Origin: Capsicum annuum
Lineage: Eukaryota; Streptophyta; Magnoliopsida; Solanales; Solanaceae
Length of the DNA: 64,000 bases
Assembly: GCF_002878395.1 (NCBI RefSeq)
Contig: NC_061115.1
Span: 149,470,381-149,534,380, forward strand
Reading direction: 5' to 3'
Positions 23,336 to 35,600 of this stretch are shown here, one piece after another (position 1 is the stretch's first letter; every line of letters starts with the position of its first letter). The position numbers and the translations under genes are program-made. The notes beneath the pieces are model-generated. The model was given only the letters and a program-made list of their open reading frames with translations. It was not told the DNA's origin and searched no databases.

Positions 23336-26261
23336 CGTTCGTCCCCGAATGATAATATTTTGATGAAAATACTAGGAAGAGACTGTGATACTACACAGGA
23401 TACTTACGAACTGAATCATGACTTAATATCTGAAACTAAAACTGATGCATGAACTAAGCTGAATTCATAGTTTAATTGGACACAAACACATTGCCTCTTG
23501 GAATGGACATAGCATGAGACTGCGGATAGTAAGACTAGGTGGAAAAATTAAGAATCTATAGGAGCTTATCTGCTTGCTTGCTAAACTGGATTGCAGGCTA
23601 TAAGGACTGAATCATATTGACTGCCCATACTCAAATGGAGTATTTCTTCAGCATTTTTTCTACGAAATTCTATTAACATTACGAAGCAATAGATTTGGGC
23701 ATGATCTGAACAAAACATCCGACTAAGGAATCACAACATTGATATAACTCTATAGCATGGAATATAAATATATAACTTATAAACTAGGATAGGATTACTA
23801 GGCCGCAGGCAACGCAACTTCTTACTTTCAAGCTTAGCATCACTTCTCAAATGCTCTCTCAACTATACTATTCCCCTTAAATACCATACTCATTTAATTC
23901 AACTTATAATTCTTATATTAGCACTGCAAAATCTTTCTACTAAGGTCTAAACTAAACTAAGTTCTCTCACCATGATCAAGCCTAACACTAAATCACAAGA
24001 TACAACATGCCAAACCACATTACTAGTCTAAACCACAAGGTTCAATATTTTGTATCTTCTTAGAGCTCACACCCTAAGCATAGCATGCCTTACCACTTCA
24101 ATGACTAATTTAAAACTCTTGATATGGATTCACTAGTGCATATTGCATTCATCATCTTACACCCAACATGACATTCAAGCCTACCATTAAAACCACATAT
24201 AACTTTAAGGCAAATACCCCTAAAGAATAAGCCATAATTTTATCATTCGAAGATCTAAAAATAAATGCTAAACTTTAAAACCACATATTCTCGAGATTAA
24301 GCCATAATTTCATCATTCTAAGATCTAAAAATAAATGCTAAACTCACAAGAATAAACTAATTTCGAACTTACCGACTTCATTCTTGAACAAACTATCCAT
24401 ATGCCATCCTTAACTTTCTAGCTTCAATAATCATCATTAAAGACTTACACTCTCATTTGCAACCATATCTACATCTCTAATCACATAATCATAGCCTACC
24501 AAGATCACACTTCTATACTTATATTTTTTCCAAACCATGAGAATAAAATTATACTAAAAAGACAAAACATCTTCAATCATGACTCCTTAACTTAGCTATC
24601 AAGAACAACATAAATTATCTAACTAGCCTTTCTCCACCTAGCAACTCAACGTTACTACTAACCACACAATATGCAATAATCCTCAAAAAAAATAATGCAG
24701 CCCATAGCACCTTGGGCACACCTCTACATCATACTTAATTATGAACACATGATCTTACACTCTTGCATACACTGTTCAGGCCTACTAGATCACCTCCATA
24801 TAACTAGCATCAACAACCGAACCATCAACTGTTCAAACTTAATGTCTAGAGGTAAACATGATTTACAACCCAATCTCACACACAATTTTCACTTCAAAAC
24901 TATAGAACATAGCATTAAGAAAAACTAGTACACAATGACAATCGATCATAATCATATGGCCTATCTTATTCATAATCTGCTAACACATCCTCCTTCTTCA
25001 CATCATTACTATTTACCCATCTTCACACCTAAATTACTTTCATAGCTCTATAAATTTCAACTAAACCTCCTTTACAATCTCAGGAAAGCCTAAATTAACA
25101 ATACTCAGCCACCAAGTACTTCCATCAAAACCTTACTTTCCTAGCACAACAAATACCATTAATAACTTTTTTCATACTTCAAGCAAACAACAATCCACCG
25201 TAACTAATAATCTCCTTCTCTAACTTCACTAAACTAACAAACAAGGGTATATCACTTCATTACTAATTCAATCATGAGCGAAAATTCAGCTATACATATT
25301 CAATAAATTGCCTTTACCACCATTCCTGCCACTACACTTCTAAACCCATAAGTTCAACTGACGCAAGACTTTTAACTAAACGCTACTACTTCTATCATTA
25401 CATAGAAACCCACACTTTCAACTAACACCAAAACAACAAGATAAACAACAAGTTGCTAGTGAATCGAAATAGACCTTACACAGCTTCACTAGACTTTGGT
25501 TTTGTATTTTGATTAAGAAAATTATATGAATAACAAAGCAACTATGCTAGTGAATTGAAATAGGTTTGATTTTTCACAAACATAAAGATAACAGGATTAC
25601 ATAATACAAGAGATAGAGACTTGACACACAACATTCAACGATCTAAGAATACACCTAACTCTGTCTTAATTAAATAACTCATAAGAACGAGGGCATAACT
25701 TAAATTTGAAGGACTTATAACACACTAGAAGGCTTCTCTCAAGCCACTTTATGAAACTTCTGAAACTTCTACCAGCAAATATAAGAGCATTAACTGAGGA
25801 GGAAATTGGAACTTGTCAAACATTTTACCTTAAGAACAGTACATAGATAGAGAAGTGTAGATTATCATTATGGATTTTGAGGAGAAATTTGAAAGCATAT
25901 CTGACTCAGGCTTTGTGCACGATTTCTATAGGCCTGATAAAGCACTTCAGCTTTTGAAACTTAAAAGTACTGATAGGATACTTTCTAGCTCTCTTACAGT
26001 CCCATAACTATCTATGGAGAATGAAGCTCAACTGTTTCTGATACCTTGGAAATGAGGCAAAATTAGCCAGAATAGAGTAAGATAAGAATTTATATAAGTT
26101 TCTTGGAGAATATTTTCATGGAACGGTCCTAGACTTGAAAGAAGGGAGACATTTTCTAAATGCCCTGTAGCCTCTAGAAGAAAAATACAAGCGTTTCTGT
26201 ATCATTCCGCAAGACTCTACTAGACAAGGCTTCATAGACACCCTAGGACACTTGAACTCTG
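23336..26261 (-). other. Interior of the 8.7 kb element, no recognisable genes
   Basis: About 2.9 kb with no pol domain in any frame. The longest open stretch (24,695-24,925, +) reads as low-similarity sequence against the element's own orientation and is not supported as a gene. Composition is AT-rich with C-rich runs on the + strand. Confidence 0.65.
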
Positions 26262-26274
26262 TGCTCTAATACCA
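26262..26274 (-). promoter_or_regulatory. Primer-binding site, initiator Met-tRNA type
   Basis: Minus-strand TTGGTATTAGAGC, a few bases after the end of the 5' LTR. It differs from the common plant TGGTATCAGAGC by one base and fixes the orientation of the element. Confidence 0.8.
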
Positions 26275-26278
26275 AATT

Positions 26279-29175
26279 TGTAACGCCCCGAAATCGGGTC
26301 CCAAGACATCATACGGTGCTTAGGGTCACAAGTGACCCCAAGCTAACCCTTCTACTGGCATAACTCATAAGCAACTGAATAAAAATACAAATCCATACAA
26401 ATCAGCAAAAATTAACTCTTTTCTGAATCTGATCGATACAAAAATGGAATTTTACATGATTACAATTCTACCTTTAGTGCCAAAATAGAAACTAAATACA
26501 TCAATTTCTACTGACTATCTATGAAGCCTCTACTAGTACTGACTGTAGGTAGCCGGGTCATGACTCCCGACTAACCCAACTCAATACGACTGGATAAAAA
26601 AATACAACACTTTTCGAACTGTATAACTAACTCAAGCCCTTGAATCAAAAGGACTCATCACCTGCTGACTGGATGCCGCGAACTGACTGGATCTGAAGAT
26701 GTACACTATACCTTGTACCTACATTCCAAGAAAATGTAGCCCACGTATGAATATGTGGGTCAGTACCATGAAAACATACCGAGCATATGAGGGTGCAATG
26801 CATATATAAAATAATATCTTAGTATCATCACAGTTTATAAAATTATGAATGTTGATATAAATGACTCACTTAGCTCGAATTAAAATCATCATAATCATAA
26901 GAGAGTAAAATATACCGGGTGAAACATGTGAGACATCATAATAAATGTCAATTCACTTCCATCTCAATTCCAAATCATCAAAGCAATCAAATCTCATAAC
27001 AATTCTCTTTGGAATATATGTTCATTAAAACTTTCAAAAACAATGACTTTCTCAAACTCAGTCTTTCAAACAAATATGTTTTCATCTCAGATAGAAGAAT
27101 AAGACTTTTCATAGTAGATTGGAGAATACACACACACATATTGGGAGTCTCTTACAACTGACATAAACCATGTGAGCTACATGGAGTCCAACATCTAACC
27201 CATATTGGGGAGAGCTGTCCTATCCTTGCCATCGGAGTAGGACCTTAAATCATCAATTCAAATAGAATTGACCACTACATAAATCAGTTTCAGGCTCACA
27301 ACCTATGGGGGCACGTAGTTCTAGGAAAGTACCAAACCTGCTATACCTCCCGCTCGGTGCTAAAGACTACTCCCAAACTTACCTCAAATCTTTTCAAAAG
27401 AAAATCCACTAATAAATATTTCAACAATTCACAACGGGAGCCATCATGCTACCCCTTTCATAATAAATCAATAAAAGTTGATTTGTTTTCTCATCTCGAT
27501 TTCAAAAACAACCCTTTTTACGACCAAAAGGTCAAAGCTTCTTTATCATCTCAAATTATTTAAACTCAAGGTGTTTATAATACATGATTTTCTCAAAATA
27601 ATAATCTTAGATAGGGTTCCAAAAACCCATACATCAATATCACCATAAAACCTTCCAAAGTTTCATACTTTATGACATAAGCACACAAATAATCACTTAA
27701 AACTTAAAATTTCAGCTTTATAATCACACATCTTGGTAAAGAAAATTAGCTTTGTGATTCAAATCTCATTGTGATTATAGCACATAATTTCTCAAAGGAC
27801 AATCCCAATTAGGACTCAAGGTCTCATACATCAAAATCATATTAAATTTTCTCAAGATTCATGTTTTTCATCATAAATATATATAACTTACTTTAAAATC
27901 TGGAAAATTCAGCTTTATGTACAAATATGTCATCATTCTCATTCAATTCAAATTCCAAAACATAGAGAGTATCATAATCTCGTGTAAAACCATATAGGGT
28001 ATAAATTCATGCTTCAAATTCATATCAAAACATGTAAAATCATGTATATTCATAAAACAAAAATCAATTTGGGCACAAGAACGAAAGGGTGTTCTTGTTG
28101 AAAAAAAACCCCACATACGTTAAAATTGAAGCTTTGAATGAACTCTTGACCTTGGGACTCTATTCGTGGAAATAATGAGGGTTTATTGTAGCCCTCGAAA
28201 TGGGGATTCTGAATCGCGAAGAATTATTGAAAACTCATGGTTGAATCTTGAGATATTTGAATTTTTAGGTTGAAACCCTAATAAATGTTCTTGGTGATTT
28301 TGAGAGAAAGTAAACTTATTTTGGTGTTATGGGAGTTTAATCTCGTGTTATAGACATATATAAGGGTGTTTTTGGTACTTGGAAGTGAGGTATGCGGCGC
28401 ACAACCCATGGCAGGCCTTAAGGTGTGCGTTGCTCACCTTATGGTAGACATTTAAGTATTCCTCGCACTCTCAATCGCACACATTTGATTGGGCGGCGCA
28501 TTGCCTATCACACACCCTTACTGCCTCTCACGAAAATGGGCATAACTCTTTGCTCGGTATCGAATTTTTGTGAAATTGGTATCGTTAGAAAGATAATTCA
28601 ATTATATACAATTTGATAAGTCTTGGGATAAAAATTCCATGTCTATTAAGAGATACACATGTTTGAAGTTGACCCTTGTAGAATCGAATGTCAAACTTTG
28701 GATGAATCAATTGGTCTTAGCTCAACTTTGTTCAAGGTCATTGCTATGAACATTTTTCACCTCTAAACTACTCCATACACTAGGATAATGATCATTCAAG
28801 TTGTATTTTCATGAGAATAACTTTTATTAGAGCTTAGACTCACAGGAATAACAGTTAGAATTCTAGCATGAAAATATGGGGTATTACATTATCTTCCCCT
28901 TGGGAACATTCGTCCTCAAATGTGGATAATTAACCTGAAACATAGAAGAATATTAGTCTTCAAGGTATCATGTGTAACTGATAGAACTGAATCACTGGAT
29001 CTCAAGAATAATGAGCTACTGAACTAGTCTGCAAGTGCATGAATCCTCAAGAAAAATAACTATATGGCTATGATAGAAACGAGAGTGTCAACTTATGAGT
29101 AACCATTACTTTGCACTGGATCTGATCTTATGAGAAAGGATGAGAGGTTTATAACAAGAAAACCTAGGGTATTAC
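26279..29175 (-). repeat. 5' LTR (right copy) of the 8.7 kb element
   Basis: Homologous throughout to 20,438-23,317. The outer terminus reads GTATTAC then T instead of the expected A, so the first bases of the LTR are mutated. The buried polypurine tract and TGTAATACC are present here also (28,881-28,905), so that structure predates insertion. Confidence 0.85.
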
Positions 29176-29870
29176 TTGATCATTCATACCCCGCTCATTA
29201 GTCGCAGTTAACTGGCAAAGTGCACAATTCCAGTCCATTTTACCATTTTTATTTTCAACAATGAGTGATGAATTTTCATTTCCGAATACACTTTCATTTT
29301 TACTGCTCATTCAGAATCTCATTTTTTATGTAAATTTCACTAGCCAGATTCGCTACAATTTTCTTTCTACCCTATGTTTCTTCTTTAATAAGGTTTGAGA
29401 TGAGATATTCTTTAGTTCCCCTTTCTCAAACTCCTTTGCAACCTTAAAACTGGTTCAATCACTATTGAATCTCTATACTACCATCCAATCTTGATTCCTT
29501 CTCCAAACTTGAAGCATAAACATGAGTAAAACCATCATTATATTGTTCAATAGGGTATCGACACCACCTTCTTGGTCTCTCAACCTTATCAGTTCAGACC
29601 TATCAAACTTAACTGTAAAATGTAGGATTTTATTTGAAGGATCAATGCCTAATTGGTAAAAAAACATTCACAAAATCATTGTACTTTGTGTGAGTTTTCA
29701 TGATAATCTGATCAGTAATACCTCTCACATATGAGTGGTTCCATTTTCAAGCACCTTATTTCTCCGAACCTATTGGTACTTTAGCCTTTTTTGTTGGCAG
29801 GTAGGAAGTTGATCCACTTTCACTTTATTTTCTTTTGGGAGATAATTTTTATCTACAAATAAGAGAAAAA
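29176..29870 (-). pseudogene. MULE-associated ORF, right-arm copy, split by the LTR element
   Basis: Minus-strand homologue of 19,420-20,295. It starts near 29,850 with a PKRKE-like opening close to that of the ULP-type genes, then FDRSELIRLRDQEGGVDTLL (29,585-29,526 region), VWRRNQDWMVV, and the zinc-finger-like WNCALCQ stretch, which ends at the LTR boundary. The remaining piece continues on the other side of the insertion at 20,437-20,331. Several stops and frame changes. Confidence 0.5.
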
Positions 29871-29944
29871 ACCAAAAACATTACAATTGATGTCTGCATA
29901 ATTTTAAAAAGGGTAACACAAAATTTAAAAAATATAACACATTA

Positions 29945-30365
29945 GAAAAAATTCAATAGATGACCAACCTATTGCAACAGTTGGGCCATCTATTGGAAGA
30001 AACCAAAATAGTATTGCTACAGTCTTCTAACAGGTGATCCATCCACTGCAACAGATAGGTCATCTTTTGGAAGAGTTGTTTTGATTTATTCCATCAACTG
30101 ATCCATCTGTTGTAATAGATAGGGAATCTGTTGGATATTTTAATATCTTCCAATAGATGTTCCACCTATTGATACACAAACACCACTATAAATAGCAATA
30201 CTAACACCAACACCAATAATACGAACAACACCAATGATATCAACAACAATATCAACAAAAAAAAATAACAAAACCAACAACAAACAACACCAATAGTGTC
30301 AACAAGCATTTTTAGTTGTCCCAATAGATGATCAATCTGTTGCAATAGATGGACCATTTGTTAGA
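29945..30365. repeat. Palindromic-motif array 4 (right arm) with AACACC-rich tract
   Basis: Half-sites such as CAATAGATGACCAACCTATTGCAACAG, here and in variants to 30,150, then an A/C-rich tract of AACACCAA words at 30,175-30,310, then more half-sites to 30,365. The same order (array, AACACC tract) recurs upstream of both ULP-type genes. Confidence 0.78.
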
Positions 30366-30702
30366 AGAACTCAAGGGTCATGACTTTTAAATAATTTAAT
30401 AAAAAAATGATTCATAAATAAGTAATAAGGGAAAAAATGATGTGCACAATTTTGTAGCTATTTAATTTAAATAACTAATGCAAATAATAAAAGGAGATAT
30501 GTTAACTAATTTAAATAACGAATGTAAAAATGGATATACATAATTTTTATCAAAGAAGACATGAAAATTTTTAAGAAATAGACAAAAAGGAAGACAAGAA
30601 ATCAAAAATAGAAAAGTATACCATACCTACCATGTCAAAGGCAACCAGATTAAAACACCAAAAGGAGGTGAACGACAAACGTTGGAGTTGAGAAAAAAAT
30701 AG
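30366..30702. other. End of the right arm and flank
   Basis: 30,370-30,530 pairs with 18,900-19,065 in inverted orientation. No gene seen from 30,530 to the LTR. Confidence 0.55.
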
Positions 30703-32145
30703 TGTAAGACCCTGCAAAATCCTACACGTAACTTAATCCCTAAAATCTTGCTAAGGGGTCCCAGACTTAGAAAATTCTAGCAAAGTATTCAGACTTAGTA
30801 TTATTTTGGCGTTCATAAGTTGGCAACGCTATTTCACTACCTCGATGACCTTAAAATATCAATCTTTAGGTTGATTCATGATCAGGAATATCAGTAGGTG
30901 TTCCTCGATAAGTTTTGAATTTTTTGGACCTCATTTGAACCACATTTGGGAATCCAAAATTGTGTATCAACGGGATCTCGGTGAGGCGCAGTAGCCATCG
31001 CATCGATCAATATTTTCCTTAGATTTTAATTGAAATTTGTAGTGAACAAACGCAGACTCGATATGGCGCATTGGTCATCACATCGCTGCCAATGACACGG
31101 TGCGTCGGCCTGCGCATCGATGGTTCAACTTTTAGTCTATTAAACCAGCATCCAAAGGAGTAAATAGGTCCTTTACCACCTTATATCAGCCCCCAAAACA
31201 TATCATTAATCCGTCCAAGAGGAAAAATATACTAATTCTCTCTAGAATTTATCAAGAATAAATCCTAGTTCATCACATTTAAGATCCAAGACTCAAGGTT
31301 TCCACCATTATTCTTCATGAATTCGCCAACTAAGGTATGTGAAGTGTTCATCCCAGGGTTCCTTCCACCCTTAGTTTCAGATTCAGTCTCAGTATAGAAC
31401 TCAGTTCAGTTCTACAGATTTAGGACTATCAGATACAGTCACTCAGCTCAGTACGAAACTTAGTATAGTTCCACAGAATCAGAACTATCAGATACAGTCA
31501 TTCAATTATCAGTAATTTAGTAGTAGTATACTCAGATAACAGTTAATCAGTATTCAGACTCAGTATTCAGTGTTATCACATTCTCAGTTACAGTTACGTA
31601 TTCATGCATGTACTCTCATCCAGTTATACTCATGTCATTCAGTCAGTATTGTTCATGCATATGAACCCATGTATTTTATCCTACCTTACTTAGCCAACCA
31701 GTACATTCAAAGTACTAACACATACTTTTCTCTTGCACTATGATGTTTTATATCATAAGTTTAGACGTATGGGTTCCCGAGCATACTTAGCAGTTTATAT
31801 TTTTAGCAGTCAGAGTTAGTGGTAAGTCCTCATAGTTTGAGGAAATGATTATTTTCTTCAGTATTTCAGTTTAGCAGTACATTTTTAGTAGTTGGAGTTA
31901 GTTGGGGGCTTGTCTCATCAACTTCATATTTCAGACAAATATTTTAGTTTTGGTATTACCATACCGTATTCAGTTTTATTTTAGTATTGAACCTTATGGA
32001 AAGTTTTCTCCTAATTTCTACATATTTACAGTATTATTATTTAGCTATTGCAGCAGGTACCGGTCATAGGTGAGCTTATGGTCATTCGAGATTATGAGCA
32101 TCATGTAGCATTCGAGGTACAAGGGTATAGACTCAGGGTGTTACA
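30703..32145 (+). repeat. Solo gypsy LTR, 1,443 bp
   Basis: TGTAAGACCC...GGTGTTACA with flanks AATAG and AAGAG, a 5 bp duplication with one change. It contains repeated GCGCA/GCATCG-type words (30,985-31,130), a TATATC box near 31,182, and GGACTATCAGATACAGTCA repeats like those of the 6,714 LTR. No interior sequence on either side, so it is a product of LTR-LTR recombination. Confidence 0.8.
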
Positions 32146-32459
32146 AAGAGAAAAGAGAATGAAAAAGAAAGATAGTTTGGTTTGGTAATGAGATCCGCAG
32201 ACGAAAGAGGAGCCTCTAGCGAAATAGAAGTTAAGAGAGAAAGAGAAGAAAAACACTTTATGGTTGAGAAAAGAGAAAATTCTAAAGATGGGTTTAAATT
32301 TTTGGTGGTGGTGGGACCTTTGAGAAGAAATAGAAGACTATGACATTGAAAAGACAAGATAAGACAACACAATGGGTACTTTTCAATTATCCTAAAAATG
32401 TTTGAGCTCATTAGTATTTTATGTTTTCTTTATTTTGGACAGAAAATTACTTTAAAAAA
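32146..32459. other. Spacer within the MULE block
   Basis: Purine-rich on the + strand (GAAAGAGAAGAAAAAC runs). A 92-codon minus-strand frame (32,133-32,411) is serine/leucine-rich by composition and runs into the LTR end, so I do not call it a gene. Confidence 0.45.
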
Positions 32460-32685
32460 TCTTTATGGGTAATCTGTTGCAACAGATATGGTATCTGTTA
32501 GATAATTTCCAATAGATGGGTATGTTGTTGGAATAGATTTCTCTATTTGTTTGATAATTTCAAGCAGATAAGTTATTTGTTGCGATAGGTTGATCATCTG
32601 TTGTAACAGATGCTTATAATTATTTGATAATTTTCAATAGACGTGTAATCTATTGCAAAAGGTTAGTCACCTTTTTATACAAATT
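32460..32685. repeat. Palindromic-motif array 5
   Basis: Copies such as AATCTGTTGCAACAGAT, GTTGTAACAGATG and AATTTCCAATAGATGGGT, alternating orientation, leading directly into the 164 bp satellite. Confidence 0.75.
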
Positions 32686-32689
32686 AAGT

Positions 32690-35600
32690 CATTATTTGTA
32701 ATAACTAAATTTATTTGACTATAATTAAAGATGAATTTATAAGTTCAATTACAATTTCAATTAATCTCATTGTAATTACATGATCAACTAGTGTGTCCAT
32801 CCTGAGTAGAGTGATCAATTGACCAATTTTATTTGAAATGATTCAAATCAAGCCATCATTTTTAATAGCTAAATTGATTAGACTAAAACTAAAAATCACT
32901 TGATAAGTTTAATTACAATTTCAATTAATCTCGTTACAATTACATGATCAACTAGTGTGTTCATTCTGAGTGGAGTGATCAATTGACCAATTTACTTGAA
33001 ATGATTCAAATTAAGCCATTATTTGTAATAACTAAAATGATTTAACTAAAATTAAAGATGAATTTATAAGTTCAATTACAATTTTAATTAATTTCATTTC
33101 AATTACATGATCAACAAGTGTGTTCGTCCAGAGTAGAGCGATCAATTAACCAATTTTAGTTAAAATGAAACACCTAGACTTTGAACTACTGAAAAATTCC
33201 CTCATTTAATGTCTATGGACTTTGTCTAACTAAGGGTATCACTCATACCCTTTGGATACAAGTTGGTGACCTCTTATCATACCCTAGGCAGTGTGGTGAG
33301 GGTCACTCACTATCCTAGGTACGAGTGAGGCTCCAAACAATCGTACCTTAAGGTACAAGTCATACCAATACCAATCATATAGAGTTATGCTTCAATCAAA
33401 AGTAGACTATTTTTGGTACGAGTGGAGCATACAAGTTAGGGGTGAGTCGTACTCTTTGGATATAACTCATGGGTGTATGGTCGTATCCTTAACAGTGTGT
33501 GTGACCTAGGATATGCCTAGGATACGAGTCAGGGTACCACTCATACCCTAGGTTACGACTACTTAAGTGAGCCATACCATTGGACGGGTTCAATTTTCAG
33601 CTTTTAACTAAGGGCCTTGTAGTCATTTCCCATGTCTAAAACCCTAAGCCCTCTTACTATATAAATGTGTGTAGCATCTTAAATAGCCATTTTGATGGAT
33701 CAAACACCCTAAACACTCTCTCAAGCTCATCTTTTAAGAATTGGAGTCTAGGGTTTCAAGGGTGATCTTCAAGAGGCAAAGTGAAGTCAATATTCTTGGT
33801 GATTCATCTTGTTTAAGGCATGTAACTCTTTCCCTTGCTAAATAACTCTACCCATGTATTTTAGACTTGGATTAGTAAGTGTACATGGTGGTTTTGATAT
33901 CAAATGAAAAGGATTTTGTTTCCAAATGATGAATAATGTCGATTTTTGCTTAAACTTATGTTTATACATGTTATTGATGGTAGTTTGCACACATGAATGT
34001 TTTTTGTATGTGGTATAATATGTGGGTATTGAGTAACCCTAGTCTTGATGATGTCTACCATGAAATTGGCCTTGGTAAAGACATGTACACAAGGTGTTTG
34101 TGAAAATATCTAAGTAAGATGTCTAGTTACATGATGATGATATTTTGAACTAGGAAAATGACCCAATACGTATGAATGCTTGATAAATGATATTGTGAAA
34201 GTAAAATGATTCATGTATTATGTAATTGATGACCTTGATAGTTTGATGAATAAGAAGGTGGTTAAAGTCCCTAACATAAAAATGAACTTGAGTTATGTGT
34301 TAAATTAAATTGTGGTATAGAATTGTTAATGAAGGGTGAATGGCTTGTAAGCATTTTGACCACCATAACTTGAATTGTATGACGAGTTGAATTAAGGCAT
34401 TGGCCTATTAAAATAGTTGAGCAATGAAGGCTCCCATGAAGACCATGTGGTCATGTTTTGTGTTGGATTGGCTAAATGGGTTAAAGTCCATATGTGTGGA
34501 ATTAAATGTATGTGGATGAATGGACAAAGGTTTAGAGTCTTAATTTTCCTAATGAGAGTCATGATGGCTTGTGGTTAAAACCCCTTGCCTAATGGAATAG
34601 CTTGTGGTTAAAGTCTATTGCATAATGAGATCTCATGAAGTGGAAGTGCATTGCCAAATGAATTGGCTTAGGGTTAGAGTTCTCTATCTAGTATGGCATG
34701 AGGTTGGAGTCCCTTGCCTAATGTATGAGCATATGGTTAGTGCCCGTTGCTTGAATGAATGTGTGTGAGTGATTAGAGTCTCTCACTTAAATGGATGTGT
34801 ATGTGGTTAGAATCTCTTACTTGATAATATGTGAATATGGTTAAAGTCTTATGCCTAATAAAAAATGCTTGAATATATAATTGTGGACGGTTGGAGTCCT
34901 CCATTGCATGTATGATGTATGAGTGCTCCTAAAATATTGATAGTACTTTCCCCCTTGGTTAGCATGTGATATGTCTATGTGTATGGGTAAGGTTATGAAT
35001 GTGATTGAATATGATATAAATTGACTTATTGAATGATGATGCTATTTTATCCTTATCCTTGAGTTACATGCTAGAATTCCAACCACTAATCGTCTCTATA
35101 TGCTATGTCCCCACACGACATAAGGGCTAGAGAATCTTCTCTTCCTGCATAGTTATTAGATGATCGAAGCGGTTCGTGTATTGACTTCAAAGTGGTGAGC
35201 TTTCTTTCTTCGGAAGACTTTCATCCTTAGTCTTCTATCTTTAGACTTAGTCATTTGGACTTGGTTTGGCTATTGTCGAGGGCTTGTCCCGGCATATTCA
35301 TTTCTAAACTTCGGTCTTTATAGAGGTATTGTGGATGATTGTGGACTTGGGTATATTGGTTAGTTGATGAATCTAATGAAGTGTTTAGACATGTTTAAGT
35401 AATGACTTGTAGTAGGTTTCTCGCTATCTCATTAGATGGTCGGGATTCACCCGACCCATGTGATTGAGGTGATGATTGTGATGGGTTATCGGGGCAACCT
35501 CCAGTTCATGTGGGATTGAGGTGCCCATATGACATAGCCCGATTTTGGGGCATGTCATGAAATGATTCAAATTACGCCATTATTTGTAATGAGTAAATTT

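Larger units (their letters stand above)
20438..29175 (-). mobile_element. 8.7 kb gypsy-type LTR element on the minus strand without recognisable coding capacity
   Basis: Two direct repeats, 20,438-23,317 and 26,279-29,175, flank 2.96 kb of interior DNA. On the minus strand the 5' LTR is the right-hand one. It is followed by a primer-binding site matching initiator Met-tRNA with one mismatch, and the left-hand 3' LTR is preceded by a polypurine tract. The flanks TGATA (20,433-20,437) and TGATC (29,177-29,181) fit a decayed 5 bp duplication. The interior has no gag, protease, RT, RNase H or integrase that I can read, so it is of the LARD/non-autonomous kind and would need proteins from a related chromovirus. 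It sits inside the right arm of an inverted repeat. Confidence 0.82.

Noticed and set aside
24695..24928. 77-codon frame inside the 8.7 kb element
   Set aside because: On the strand opposite to the element, no domain, and not accompanied by any gag/pol remnant.
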